NCBI GenBank assembly: GCA_038373865.1
Contig: JAXGGA010002854.1
Coordinates: 1-64,000 of the forward strand
Origin: Uloborus plumipes
Lineage: Eukaryota; Arthropoda; Arachnida; Araneae; Uloboridae
DNA length: 64,000 nt
Direction of reading: 5' to 3'
Part shown: one piece after another, positions 1-11,665 of the stretch
Layout of the letters: each line of letters opens with the position of its first letter
Position numbering within the stretch: position 1 is the stretch's first letter
Program-made: the position numbers and the translations under genes
The notes under the pieces: model-generated
Told to the model about the DNA's origin: nothing
Seen by the model: the letters and a program-made list of their open reading frames with translations, nothing else
Database searches by the model: none

Positions 1-204
1 GCGCAACAATGTTAAGGCTCTGCGTTTAGCAGACAATGTGTTATTATGAATTGTTTAATTACTGCTTTTTTATTAATCGTTTATCTTTATTTTTCTGGTA
101 ATAAGTTTGAATTATTTTGTTTGCAAATATTCAGTTACTCACTAAAAGTACATTGCTCTGATTTCAATTAGAGTTCAAGTTTAAAACTATACACATATTT
201 TTAG
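1..204 (+). other. Intron 3' end of Sidestep-family gene
   Basis: AT-rich sequence ending in a polypyrimidine-like stretch and TTTTTAG directly before the first exon of the window. No coding signal is visible; the preceding exon is outside the window. Confidence 0.6.
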
Positions 205-309
205 GTTCGCATGTATCTATAGTTGATGAAAATGGAAATGCCTTAATGGATGTAATTGGTCCCGTAGATGAAGGATCCAGTTTGTCTCTGCTGTGTGAAA
301 CAAATTCAA
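205..309 (+). CDS. Sidestep-family receptor, exon a: first half of Ig2
   Basis: The acceptor TTTTTAG precedes it and the donor is A|GTATGC. It encodes about 35 residues ending LSLLCETNS, giving the first cysteine of an Ig domain after the family-typical GPVDEG turn. It starts with the last two bases and ends with the first base of a codon (phase 1-1), matching the next exon exactly. The tryptophan and second cysteine of this Ig fold are on the next exon, so this domain is split by a 2.8-kb intron. Confidence 0.85.
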
Positions 310-631
310 GTATGCCTTTCAGCCCCCTTATTAAATTATGATGTCTGCATGTTTCTTTTTTAATCTTTTATTTATTTCAAAAAAGTTCCTTTGCTTTTCT
401 TTTTATGTTTTGTAAGAAAATTATTTTATGTGTTTAAGTATTTAATAAATCTTTATCTTACAAACTCATGCAATAAACTAGTCTACATAAAAATTTAGTC
501 ATGTTTGATAGCTAAAGAAAATTAGTAAAAATACGAAAGACAGAGTAATTCATGAAGAAAAAAACAGAAGTGCTTTTGAATATGAAGAAGCCTGTAGTAT
601 TAAATCAACCCATTTTTGTAAATATTACAGG

Positions 632-2437
632 CAGGGTGTCAATGATTTTAATCAGTTGATTTAAATCAGCGATTTAAATCGCTTTTTATTTTAATCCTTA
701 TGAAATTCTTTTGGACAATCCCAATTTCATTATTTTTGCCATTTTCTTTTAAAGCTTTGATTTCCATCTAATAGATCAATAAGTAATCCTACCAATCCCT
801 CCTCCACAGATGGTGGAAGGTTGCAGTCCAAATAATATGTATGCACAATTAGTGCTATTTGTTTTGTCTAATATGTGAAATAAAGAAAATACAGTACAGA
901 ACCTTTTATCCGGGAACCAAAAAAACGGGAAACCGGGAAATTTCACCGATTTTCCCGCCATTTTTAAAAATATGCATTTTTAGCACTTTTTACGAAAGTT
1001 TTTTTTTTTTTTTTTGGGAAGACCTCAATACTCATGAACGGTTTCTTTACAAATACCATATCACTCGCAAAAAGCAAAAAAAAAAAAAAAAACTTTAAGG
1101 CTAAAGTCAAAGGTTCACGCGGGGCAGAATTTCCGAAATATTTTCTTGAATTCAAAAGTACACTCGTAAATAAAATTTTCCTATTTTATTATGGCTGAAA
1201 ACTAAAGAAATAAATATTGTCACCTTCTATGCAATTTTTTATTGAATTACCGGTAATTAAAACTGTTTAGAGGGTAAGTGATGTCGCGAAACGAGCTTGA
1301 AACGCTGAAAACCAGACTCGCTAATTGTCTGGATAGAACCGTGGAATCCAGAGATCGTTAAACACAAGACTGTAATAAGGCTGCAAGAACTTAAAAAGCA
1401 AATTTCTATTGATATTTATGCAATGTAAAACAGTAATTAACAATAATTACTTTAATCACAAAAACGAACCTATTTAAAAAAAAAAAAAGGAAAAAAACGC
1501 GTTCATAGTAACGAATTTAGTTAATACACTAGTAGAAAAATCGCACGTTTATTTTCAAAAATTTGTTTCTTGCCCTTTCCTTCATTTTCTTTTTTTTTTA
1601 AACCTTATCAAAAAGTGTGCCCCTCCCCCCTTAATTTTATTATTATTACTTTTTTGAATTTGAGTCTTATGTTTTGTGAATAACTAAATTTTTTGGTTTT
1701 TCAATTCTTCTTTCACTAGTATTTTTTAATATTTCAATATTTATAAGCATTTCTAAACCTTTTTCTTTTTATTTTAAGATGCCTTACTATTAACCATAGT
1801 AAATTAGGTTTTGTAAACAATTGGCAAACATAGCTACTTAGCAATCCAGAAAACCGGGAAAATCAGATATCCGGGATAGCGATGGTCCCTAACATCCCGG
1901 ATAATCGGTTCTCTACTGTACATGCAGCTGCAGGGCAGGTGTTGCAAAGTGTGAATTGAGGGGAGAGGGACATGATAGGATGTGTGTGATATACTTTCAG
2001 TAAAAAGAAAAAACAGAAACGACCAGACAGAAGATGAATTTTCTATGCCTTGCATTAGCAACTTGGGGGGGCGGGAGGGGGGGTAGTAGATGAAATGGAA
2101 TATGATTCCATCTTTACAAAACAAAAGCAAAATTTAATGTCATTATTTTCTTTCATTTTTCTGTTTTGTGTTTCATAATTAAAGGAGTGTGTGAAGTGTG
2201 TCATAATTTTGTTGATATTAAAAGTGATTAGAATCATAGGTATTTGCATTGAATCTGGTTTTACATCATAGTTTTTTGGTGAAGCTTTACTTCAAAGGTG
2301 TTTTTGTATTTTTAAGAACCTAAAGTTAAGTCGTTTGTTTATAAATGTAAAATTAATAACTGAAGTTTCTAATTAAAAAAATAAATAAAAAATTTCCGAT
2401 TTAAATCAAACAAATCATTGATTTCTTTTACACCCTG
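632..2437. mobile_element. hAT-type non-autonomous element, 1.8 kb
   Basis: The ends CAGGGTGTCAATGA and (reverse complement) CAGGGTGTAAAAGA are inverted repeats, followed on both sides by subterminal TTTAAATC motifs. The flanks carry a perfect 8-bp target duplication, ATTACAGG (624-631 and 2438-2445). An 8-bp duplication and CAGGG ends are the hAT signature. No transposase reading frame is visible. A second element (892-1918) has inserted inside it, so this one is the older. Confidence 0.85.
892..1918. mobile_element. pogo/Tigger-like MITE nested in hAT element
   Basis: The left end CAGTACAGAACC and the right end (reverse complement) CAGTAGAGAACCG both continue into TATCCGGGA, forming imperfect terminal inverted repeats of about 26 bp. 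TA dinucleotides flank both ends, as expected for Tc1/mariner/pogo. No intact transposase is present. The interior has T/A homopolymers and unassigned AT-rich DNA. Confidence 0.8.
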
Positions 2438-3139
2438 ATTACAGGAGTTGCAGAAACATTTCTCTCTCTGCCCACTTAATTTTTTCAGAATGATTTTTCT
2501 TTCCTTTAAATGCATTTGGAATGCAACTTTGTTCTTGTTTTTATTTTTGATGTAGCAGTATTATTTAATTATTTACAAATAAAAATAATTTGAATTTAGT
2601 TGGTTTTGTAGCAAATTGATTTTCTCTTTCTCATTTTATGGATCTAATTCTATAAAATTAGGGTATTGATTGGTACCCAGAATCACCTTTACTTTACGGT
2701 GACCTTCAATGAAAACATATAGATTGAACTGGATTTGGTGTAAACTGGCTTTTCGCACCACATTTCAGCAGCATTAAATTTGGTTCTCCCCAAGTTGCTT
2801 TGAAGCTGAATAGTATTTGACCAAAAAATGTTTTAAAATTTTAGTGATGAAGGCTGTATCATTGAACCCCCCCCCCCCTTTTCATAGGCATCCCTGGCTG
2901 CTGAGAATAAACAAATGTTTCTTTTTTCCTAAGATCCCCAAGAAGTCTAATTAATATTTAATTCGACATTTAAGTAAAAACAGTTCATTAAACTATGTAA
3001 AAAGTTACGATTTCTGTCCACTTCAAATTGTTGTAAGTGGTCATTATTATTGTTATTTGATAAGAATGTAGATTATTAAAATTTGCTTACTTAACTGTTC
3101 TTGGAAAATAACTTCATTAAAACTGAAACTTTTCAACAG

Positions 3140-3340
3140 AAGTGCCATCTGTTGTGACATGGTGGAAAGGAGAATCCTTACTTGATGACAGCTTCGTTAC
3201 TATGCCAAGAGGAATAATTCGTAATGAATTGACCCTATCGTACTTAGATCGAGGGGATTTGATGTCCACTTTAACTTGCCAAGCATCTCCTAAAAATGAA
3301 AGTGAAGCATCGGAAGCTTCAGTTAGTGTTGACATGAACT
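3140..3340 (+). CDS. Sidestep-family receptor, exon b: second half of Ig2
   Basis: Acceptor TTTCAACAG, donor T|GTAAGT, phase 1-1. It encodes VTWWKGESLLDD, then the F-strand region STLTCQAS, supplying the Ig tryptophan and second cysteine missing from exon a. It ends in SVDMN, leading into LKPLDV of the next domain, the usual linker in this family. Confidence 0.9.
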
Positions 3341-4276
3341 GTAAGTCACAATTTAAATTAATACTTAAATAATGTTTAATCAAATGTATTGAAATATATG
3401 ATATGAATCAGTAATTTTTTTGTTTGCACTTAATTTAAGTTAGAAGATTTTTTTTTCTTACAATATAACAAGGACGTGCTTGGACTTTGATGTATGTAAA
3501 AGAGATGGGTTCCCTAAATATGTTACATAAAATAAATTATTTAGTCTGCATCCAGTCCTGACTTTTGAGAAAATATACTATGTATTTTTTAATTATAATA
3601 TAATTAAAGAAAATCATAACTAAAGTTGCTGTAAAGCAATGTTAAGTGTTTTGTTTCTTAAATAAAGTAAATTATTCACAGATGTACTCATTACCAAACG
3701 TTTAAAAATAGTTTTATTTATTTTTAAGTTGAAATCTATTTAGGCACTGACAAATTTTTCATAAACTATGCTCTCATCAATCCTCATGATTACTCTTAAA
3801 AGTTTGTCTTTTTTGATGATACTTTTTTTTTTTTTTTTAATTTTACATTTTTTAATTGAACCTATTGATGCTATTTTTTAAAGCTTTACATTAGTGTTGT
3901 AGCAATTAAAAAAAAAATCCTTAAATTGAAAATTTTGGAAAATTTCTTTGACTTACCATCATAAGTATAACTATGCCATGGTCATAATTCCTCTAAATAT
4001 TTCCCTAAAAATTATTTATCAAATTCATTCCTTAATTATTCTTAATAATTACTCCTTTAAGATAAATTTTTATTCTTTTCTCTTTTAAGTTTTAATGTTC
4101 AGAAATTTTTCAGAATTTCTTGAAAAGAGAAAATGTCCCCTTGCTCTCCTAATGGATATTCGCGTCTGTATTAAGATTATTGTAGAAATCATCAAAGAAT
4201 GAATAGAAACAGTTTCCATGTAATTGTTCCACTGCTTAAAGAATAAAATATACATGAATTCATTCTTTTCTTTCAG
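3341..4276 (+). other. Intron without recognisable elements
   Basis: AT-rich, with a T-run at about 3822-3838. No repeat ends, RNA gene or conserved coding segment seen. Confidence 0.6.
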
Positions 4277-4567
4277 TGAAGCCTTTAGATGTTCACATAA
4301 CATCCTTACAACGTCCTTTGTCGGCTGGCCGAAAAACAACTCTTAAGTGCCAATCAACTGGTTCAAAACCTCCTGCCAGAATCAGTTGGTGGATTGGAAG
4401 CAAACAATTGTTAGATGCAACTGAAGTATCCTATGAGACTACAACCATTAGCAAACTGGCATATGTGCCCGTACCAGAAGATCATGGGAGAGCTTTGTCC
4501 TGCCGTGCTGTTAACCCAGTTCTGGATGGTCATATATTGGAAGATCATCGTTTGTTGAATATTCATT
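4277..4567 (+). CDS. Sidestep-family receptor, exon c: Ig3
   Basis: Acceptor TTTCTTTCAG, donor T|GTAATT, phase 1-1. One complete Ig domain of 97 residues: LKPLDVHI start, PLSAGRKTTLKCQSTGS with the first cysteine, ISWWIGSKQL with the tryptophan, and LSCRAVNP with the second cysteine. The PLSAG..C.S.GS.PPA..WW pattern is characteristic of Sidestep Ig3. The open frame runs on past the donor for a few codons, but that extension is intronic. Confidence 0.92.
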
Positions 4568-5807
4568 GTAATTATCACTACTTGATTTATTTATTAATTT
4601 TAATATTTTATTTATTTATTTAATTATTAATTTATTTAATTTGTATTCAGTGCCATATTCACGTATGGGCTTAATCGGCTATAGCCCAGGGCGGCACTTT
4701 TTCCATGCAAAGTGAAGATCTTTTTTTTTAGACAGCAGGGGGCATCGGCCGTGAGAATTACATCAATTAATTGAATTAAATACTGTTCTTTATTTAATAA
4801 TACTGGAATGCTGGTGGAATTTTTCATACAAAAGTATTGAACTGCAGGGGAAAAAAAGAAAAGAAGATAAGACAGGAATAAAACTAGAAAGATGAGAAAA
4901 AAAGACCGCGAGACAGAAAAAATTGTTCGTTAAAGCCGGGTCTTGCTCGTTAAAAACGAATTCTGTTCCATAGACTTATAGATCCTACAAAATATTCTTG
5001 TTTCCCTTGTTAAATCCGAGTTCTTGTTATTTCCGTTGTTATGTCTAGTTCTTGTTATGTCTAGTTCGACTGTATTCATTACACATTTTTTAAAATTATT
5101 TTATCATTTATTTATTTATTGATTTTATTTTATTTTTTCTAAAATATTTAAATGAAGCCATGATCCGTTTCAATAAACTTTTGTACACCAGTAAGAAAAT
5201 AAAGTTTTTTTTTTTTTACAACTTTGAAATTCAACACCTCAAGGGCCAGTTTCAAAAGCCCAAAGCAGCCTCACGTCCAAATACGCCTCTGTTTGCATTT
5301 ATGATTTGTATATAATATTCACTAATGCAATGCATTTTTTCAGCAAATGCTCTAAATATGGAGGTTAAAAAAAATATGAAAATGAGAATTATAAGAGATT
5401 TTTTACAGCCTAGAGTCTGAATACCACACAAAATTTGAATTTTCCCATAGTAGATTTTGTAGAACCTTGAGTTTATTCAGTTATTTATATGACATTTGCA
5501 AGGTTTCAAAAGTCTGAAAAGCAAGACTATTGATTGGCTATATTTAATCCCGCTTTCTTTATTACTTTTTTTTTGGCATGCTTAAGGTGAGTATTTTTAG
5601 CATAAACTTTTGTTAATCATATACTTCTAACTGCTGTATATTCAGCCGTAATACTGATTTGTAAATAGGCTAAGTTTCATCTAATTAGTTAAAATTTATT
5701 GAAAAGCGGAAAGAAATGGCAAAGTTCCTGTGCAAATTAAGCACTAGAAAAGGTTACTTATGGAATGCTTTCTGCTCTCTGTTTATTTTGATCTTTTATT
5801 TTTGCAG
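4568..5807 (+). other. Intron with hAT MITE
   Basis: It begins with a TTTA/ATTT-rich low-complexity stretch (about 4570-4645), then the hAT-type element at 4648-5291. The remainder shows no recognisable element. Confidence 0.65.
4648..5291. mobile_element. hAT-type MITE, 644 bp
   Basis: Left end CAGTGCCATATTCACG and right end (reverse complement) CAGAGGCGTATTTGGACG are imperfect inverted repeats. The flanking 8-mers TTTGTATT and TTTGCATT differ at one base, consistent with an old 8-bp target duplication. The interior holds short repeated GTTCTTGTTATGTCTAG motifs. No transposase. Confidence 0.75.
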
Positions 5808-6092
5808 ATGTTCCTTTATTATCTGTCACTGTTGGAACACCTCAAGCGTTTATTCTAGAAGGGGATACGGTCTACTTTGATTGCAACATTAATGCAAATC
5901 CACCAGTTTCAGCAGTTGGGTGGCGATTCAAAGGTCAGCCACTTTATAGTGATATTAAAGCTGGCATTAAAGTTCAAAATAGATCATTGCTCCTGCATAA
6001 GATAAACAGAGACCACTCTGGAAATTATTCATGCATTGCTGCAAATTCAGAAGGGGAAGGACTGAGTGAAGCCATTGATATTGTTGTTCAGT
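5808..6092 (+). CDS. Sidestep-family receptor, exon d: Ig4
   Basis: Acceptor ATTTTTGCAG, donor T|GTAAGT, phase 1-1. A complete Ig domain: YVPLLSVTVGT start, EGDTVYFDCNINANPP with the first cysteine, VGWRFKGQPL with the tryptophan, and HSGNYSCIAANSEGEG with the second cysteine. The VYFDC and NYSC..YN/AANxEGEG signatures are shared with fly Sidestep Ig4. N-glycosylation sequons NRS and NYS are present. Confidence 0.93.
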
Positions 6093-7820
6093 GTAAGTGT
6101 TTTAGTAATTTTTTTTTTTAATACTTATTGAAGCGAATCTTTTTATAGGATTGGTTTGAAATTCTGAACCGCAACCTTTTTGTGTGACGGATGTGACGTA
6201 GTTAGTTTTAATTGTTGCGAAATACAAGGAAAAGTAATAAATATTGGATTAGTTTTGTTAATAAATTACTTTCAAGTCTGAGCTTAAGCAAGCATATACA
6301 GTGAACTCTCACTTATACACTGCCTCATTTATGCGCCTTTTTCACTTATACGACGATTTTCAGTGGCCCCGGAACATTTTATAGTAAAGTAATGATGATT
6401 TCATTCGTTTATACGTCGCTCTAAAGATAAATATTTCACTTATGCGCCGAATTTTTCGTAAAATGCGAACAATTAAACTTATTTTCCTTAAAAAATGAGC
6501 GTATTTCTTTACTTTCCTCTTTAATCTTTCGCTCTTATTGCTCACAGAAGGCATTTTTTCCACATGAACTAGAGCTTGGAGAGGGATAATTATATATTAT
6601 GGATCGTTCGAAAGGGACCAGTTTGTGACTAGGTAGGCTACAATTTTTGTTTTCTCCTCATCATTGTAGTTAGGTTACAGTAGTTGCCAAACCGTAGTAA
6701 TATGACCATTTTCTATAGAAACATTCTTATTCATGCTCTCATTAGAACTTATATAGCATTTTAGACTTTTAAATAGGCTTGTTCACTTATGCGTCTCTCT
6801 CACTTATGCGCCTTTTTCTGTTGGTCCCTTGGGCCGGCGCATAAGTGAGAGTTCACTGTATTTGCAATCTATGCATTTTTAACTTTTCAAATAATGTAGT
6901 TGTGTTTGAAGATTTTTTTGATTCAAGTCATATTATCAATTTAAAGGCATTTTTAAAAGCTTCTGGAGGGAAATTTTTTATGCAAGACCTTTGAATATGC
7001 ATATAATTTTATGTAAATGAATGAAGGATAAAAACCATCTATGCTGTTCAAAAGTGATTGATTAATGATTAAAATGTTTTTTTGTAATTACAAAAGTTTC
7101 ATTTGTTTTTTATTTTTATTTTATTAATTTAATTTCTCAACATAGAGAAGAGTATATTTTGAATTTTCTAAAGTTTACTATGTAATATTTGAAATATTCA
7201 TCAAAAATAGAAATTATCTTCACAAAAATCCTGACGGGATGGGGAAATGAAAACATAAAGACAAGTGAAAATATATGTTGTATTTTTCAAAAACTTTAAT
7301 TTTGCAGCCCTATGTTATTAATTGATTTTATCAAGAAATATTTTTTGTAGAAATGTCCCACCTTTCTTTTCTTGTGTTTGGGAAGGATCATCTTCAATCT
7401 TTAAAAGAATTTCTTCTGTTAATTACTCTTAAAAGGGGGTCTTTTAAATGCACATACTGTTAGAATTTTAGTAATTCAAAATGTTCATTAAACCAATGAA
7501 TATTTTAATGTCCTCTTTTACTGAGCTCAAGAAAAAAATTTAAATTTTCAAACAATCATTCATTGATTTTTTTTTTAATATACATGATTAAATGTGTGTG
7601 TTGATTAGTTAAAGCCAAACTTTTGATGTCTCATTATATTTAATCAAAATTTCTTCTTTCCTATTGCTGTTTTCTCTCATTATTTGTAAGCCTCAAAAAA
7701 TGTTAAGCAAATTCTTAAACATTATGAATAACTTTCAGGACAACTTATTCAAACAATTGAGTTCATATCTTTTTGTTATTATTAGTAGTAGTATTTTTTA
7801 TTTTTTTTTCATTGCTTTAG
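6093..7820 (+). other. Intron with pogo-type MITE
   Basis: Contains the 560-bp element at 6299-6858. The remaining sequence (6859-7820) is AT-rich with no element ends or RNA gene that I recognise. Confidence 0.65.
6299..6858. mobile_element. Tigger/pogo-like MITE, 560 bp
   Basis: The ends CAGTGAACTCTCACTTAT and (reverse complement) CAGTGAACTCTCACTTATG are near-identical terminal inverted repeats flanked by TA on both sides. The word CACTTATGCGCC and close variants recur internally at least four times as subterminal repeats, which are typical transposase-binding repeats. No intact transposase. Confidence 0.88.
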
Positions 7821-8108
7821 ATGTACCTTATTGTGCTTCAAATCAAAAAGTGTCATTTGGTGTTCCATTGCGTAACACTGTTACAGTGGAATGTTTAGTG
7901 GAAGCTAATCCTGAAGCGGTGGAATTTCAATGGTACTTAAACAACACTTATCGTCAAATTCCTCTGAAATCTTTTTCGGTAAATGGTACTTTGAGTTCCC
8001 TTTCGTACACTCCAAAAAGAAGCAATGATTATGGAACTTTGATGTGTTTGGCTCAGAATAGTGCTGGAATTCAAAAAGAAGCTTGCTGTTACAAGGTTTC
8101 TCCTGCAT
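7821..8108 (+). CDS. Sidestep-family receptor, exon e: Ig5
   Basis: Acceptor TTGCTTTAG, donor T|GTAAGT, phase 1-1. A complete Ig domain: YVPYCASNQKVSFGVP start, VTVECLVEANPEAVEFQWYLNN with first cysteine and tryptophan, and NDYGTLMCLAQNSAGIQ with the second cysteine. The extra cysteine after YVPY and a C-terminal EACCYKV pair match the family, where they probably form an additional disulfide. Confidence 0.93.
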
Positions 8109-10253
8109 GTAAGTATATTTTTTTCCTTCTCATTTTTGTCTATTCTTATCTCATATTTAGTCCACTTTACTATAGTGTGCTAGAATACTAGTGGTATTAT
8201 ATGCCAGCCATAAAAATTATTTAATTATTTAGCATTTAACATTCCCTTTTCAGAGTCCTTAATTCTGCAAAGAGGCCAAAGCTAGCATGAAAGTAATCTT
8301 GTCAATTTTAGTTTTCCATGGGGTGGGAGGTACATTAGGGGTTGTTATTGCTTAAACCACACAAGTATCTGAACCCAAGTAGTCAATGTTCTCAATTTAA
8401 GATAGAAATGTATTGCTTCCGTTTACTGAGCACCACTAAGGTGAAGGTCTAATTTAGCTCATACAGCATTTGATATAGAAGCACCACCTATCAACATTTT
8501 GATCATTTTGATCCAGAAGCGCAATAGTTCCTAGTTCAGCTCGCCGTGAGGTATTTATTTGGAATGGGAACTTGGAGGGCTTTGTGACCACGAACATATT
8601 TAATGTGCTCCAGTCAACATTAGCAAACACGGAGGATCTTCGTTTGGCTGGTGTCAAACCCAAACCCTCCAGTTAGGTGTTCTGTGTCATACCAAGCAGG
8701 TCACCATGGTTTAATTCATGTGCTTGGTATCAAAACCAGCTCAATCCGTGAGTTTTCAAAAATGTTTTTAAGCTATTGCATAGCTTTTATCGCGGGCTTT
8801 GAAGCGACTGAATCAAGAAATTCCGTAACGAAAAAACCTAACACCAACCTCTCCGACGTGATCACTGTAATCATAATAATGACGATTTTGAATGTAAGGC
8901 TTCTCTGGATTCCATAATGAAATTCATTTCTATTGTCTTTTTTGAAATTTTGATATATATTAATCAATGTGCTGAGATAAAATATATATCAACGCACAGC
9001 CAATACCGCTGAAGCTTCAGACTTAAAATTTGGCAGGTTTAAAAAATGTCCACATGATTTCGAAATATCAATTAGTTCAAGAGAAATTAATTAAAACCCC
9101 TTAATTTCTGTGAAATCAAAACCTGCAATCGAAATCTAAATCCCTTTTGTTCGAAGGTTTTCCTCCATTTAAATCATTATTCGGTACTTCATCTCAACTT
9201 TTGGCCCATAGCGAATTTTAAATTTGATATTATTTTTGTTTCTCACGTGATTCTTCGAGGCTTTTCTCAAGTCAAATAATAATGTTTTTTTTTGTCTTTT
9301 GCTTTCACTTTTTCAAAGCTGAAAACGATGTTTTTTAAGAACATCGCAGATAAAATATTATGTACACACTGATAGATATATATGGATGACCTGCGTTTCA
9401 GTCACCAAGCTCAAAAAGCGTAACTTGAATTAATATCAAAGAAAAGAAAAAAAAAAATACTGCATCAATAAAATAAATAAACAATTATAATTGCGGAAGT
9501 TGATAAAAAAAAGCTATGCAATAGCTTTAGCGCGACAGTACCCGAGTGCCACAAGTATTTTTTTTTTCCGAATTAGACTTTTTGGTGGATTATATCATGC
9601 TAAAAACCAATTTGAAACTGATTTAGCTCAATTAAATCAAAATCTCAGTAAACAACAAAAACCATGCCTACTTATTTGTAAATTCTTTCATTTCTCAAAT
9701 TTGAGGAGGGAAGGGGGATTATCCCCTCCTGACCCCCTTAAAGAGATTGGCGTATGTAAAAGTGTTAGTCTATCCATATGTTCATCATACTTAAAATTTG
9801 TATTGTAGACCATCATTTAACTATGGCCTCGGCATTAAGTTGTCACATTACTTGATGTTATGATAAGCTGAATAATTTTTGTTATTCTTTTAATTAGGCT
9901 TTCATTAGTTTCACATGTGGCTTTGTTTGTATGCATGTATGTAACTCTGAATAAAAGATAAAATTAATGTTCTTTGCAAATAGAACAGTAATATATTTAA
10001 TACTATTATTAATACTAAAAGCTAGACTATTTAACGTGTTGACGTATTTTATAAGTGTATGTAAACTTATAGTACATCTTGGTTTAAAAAAGCTTTATAG
10101 TTTGATTAACTATAAAAGCGTATTTTTTAGTTTTTTTTTTAATCTATAATTTAATTAAAAGTGTCATGAAATAATTTTTGTTATTCTTTTCTCATGACAC
10201 TATTAATTGATTACCGTTGAAAGAATTTTTTCAATATAATTTCTGCTTTCCAG
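8109..10253 (+). other. Intron with unassigned repeats
   Basis: A 27-bp block AAGCTAT...ATAGCTTT...CGCG occurs twice in the same orientation (about 8770 and 9514). AATAATTTTTGTTATTCTTT also occurs twice (about 9872 and 10172). A perfect 10-bp stem, AGTGTCATGA/TCATGACACT, brackets the second copy. These look like fragments of unknown repeats; no transposase or target duplication is visible. Confidence 0.5.
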
Positions 10254-10547
10254 CTGTGCCAAATGCTGTGGAAAATTGTGAGGTGGAAAATGAAACCATG
10301 ACTTCTGCTGTTATCAGATGTGATCCAGGACATGATGGCGGGCTTCCACAGGAATTCCATTTAGAGCTGTATACTTCTCATGGCCTGGTGACAACTGTTG
10401 TGAAAAAGGGGCTTCCTGAATTTGAAATTAATGAGCTTCCCACTGGAACTTCCTTGATTGCTCTGGTTTTTGCTGAGAATGATTATGGGAGAAGCAATGC
10501 TGTTGCTTTTACTGTTATTACAAAGGATAAGCATAAGCCTGCAAAAG
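10254..10547 (+). CDS. Sidestep-family receptor, exon f: fibronectin type III domain
   Basis: Acceptor CTGCTTTCCAG, donor G|GTTTGT, phase 1-1. 98 residues: VPNAVENCEVENETMTSAVI, GGLPQEFHLEL, FEINELPTGT and ENDYGRSNAVAF. This is the single membrane-proximal FN3 domain with the NC.V.N.T...V.C cysteine pair and the GGLPQ turn characteristic of Sidestep proteins. It links the Ig array to the membrane helix. Confidence 0.92.
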
Positions 10548-11009
10548 GTTTGTATTGGATTAAATGATCATTTTCAACATTTTGTAAAATAAAGGGCCCT
10601 TAGGGTTAGTTGTGTACAATGGAAATGTTGGATGTTTTCACCATCTTAACCCATTAACCTCCAAACTCAAAATCATTATTTGTTTTTGATACAAATCATA
10701 AAAGTTATTATTTTGAGCCCATACAATAGTATTATGCAGCTGCAGCAAAAAGAACAAAATTTCACTTACATTTAGAAATATAGGGTGTTGCGTTGACGCA
10801 ACATCAGCGGAAAAGGGGTACGGCTACGGATGCTAAGTAGTTTTATTTGATACAATTCCGCAGTTTAAATGCGTGTTAGACAGGTAAAATTTGTATGATC
10901 TTCGATATGGTTTTGAAACGAGCAGAGAACTTTCGAAGAAAGTGAAATTTGTTATTAAAAAATAAATCTTAATAAATTTTTAATTTAACAAAAATTTGAT
11001 TATCCAAGG

Positions 11010-11665
11010 TCATACATGAACCTCATTGCAATCGGGGTGGAGAGCAATATCACAAGCATTGCAACGATAAACAGTTTGACAATGGCAATGGGGCCGTGGT
11101 CAGCCCGATCAGTAAGGCGTCGGACTCGTAACCAGAGGGTCCCGGGTTTGATCCTAGCCGTACTTATTCCGCATTAAATCGGGTAGATCTGTCTACTCGG
11201 GTTCGGGTACTCGAGTGGTTTCAGAAACAACACAATGGCAATACTTGCACCGTAGCCTTTTGTTATTTGTAAACTTTGCTGTAAAATGCCCCCCAGGCAT
11301 TGGTAAGCTGAATGTACTTGGCCGCCCTGTAGCTATACCTTTCTTCTGTGTATTATTATCAAAGGGGGAGGGGTGTAAAAAATTAAGTGCAACCTTTCGT
11401 CTAAAATCCAACAGTGACTTTCTATTTCCTTCTTCAGATAGTCTTGAATGTTTCCAAGCATTTGTTTGTACAACATCGATAAATTTGAAAATATTGGCCA
11501 CCATTTTTTCTCTCGAACTCTAATTCTATAATTTGAAACTAAATTATCGCACAAATCAACATTACCCATTTTCATGTTATATTACTCAATGATACAAAGC
11601 TGAGGAACAGAAACATTTTTCTTCTGAATTCTGGAGTAGCGAGAAACGATCTTTACAAGGCTCAA
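11010..11665 (-). pseudogene. piggyBac transposase C-terminal fragment, broken by a SINE
   Basis: On the minus strand the pieces read, in order, SRYSRIQKKNVSVPQ, an in-frame stop, MGNVDLCDNLVSNYRIR with KKWWPIF, NAWKHSRLSEE, then a cysteine-rich tail (RCKYCH, continuing after the SINE with QTVYRCNACDIALHPDC and a stop). These match the end of the DDE domain and the C-terminal zinc-binding domain of piggyBac transposases (family knowledge). The frame has at least one frameshift and a stop, and is split by the 142-bp SINE insertion. Confidence 0.82.
11090..11231 (+). mobile_element. tRNA-derived SINE with 11-bp target duplication
   Basis: A perfect direct repeat, ACAATGGCAAT, flanks it (11079-11089 and 11232-11242). 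The first 73 bases resemble a tRNA(Thr, CGT): GGGGCCGTGGTCAGC with an A box, an anticodon-loop-like CTCGTAA, and the B box GGTTTGATCC at 11145-11154. The anticodon stem no longer pairs well, so it is not a working tRNA gene. The remaining 70 bases are a non-tRNA tail without poly-A. It interrupts the piggyBac transposase relic, so it is younger than that element. Confidence 0.85.

Larger units (their letters stand above)
310..3139 (+). other. Intron with nested DNA transposons
   Basis: Non-coding. It carries a 1.8-kb hAT-type element with a pogo-type element inside it (separate entries). The remainder (about 310-620 and 2450-3139) is AT-rich unique-looking sequence with one C12 run near 2870, and I see nothing functional there. 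Confidence 0.7.

Noticed and set aside
4568..4623. Extension of the Ig3 reading frame past 4567
   Set aside because: A good donor (T|GTAATT) and in-phase joining to the next Ig exon show these codons are intronic.
11090..11162. Functional tRNA-Thr gene
   Set aside because: Anticodon stem has mismatches, and the sequence is the head of a SINE with its own target duplication.
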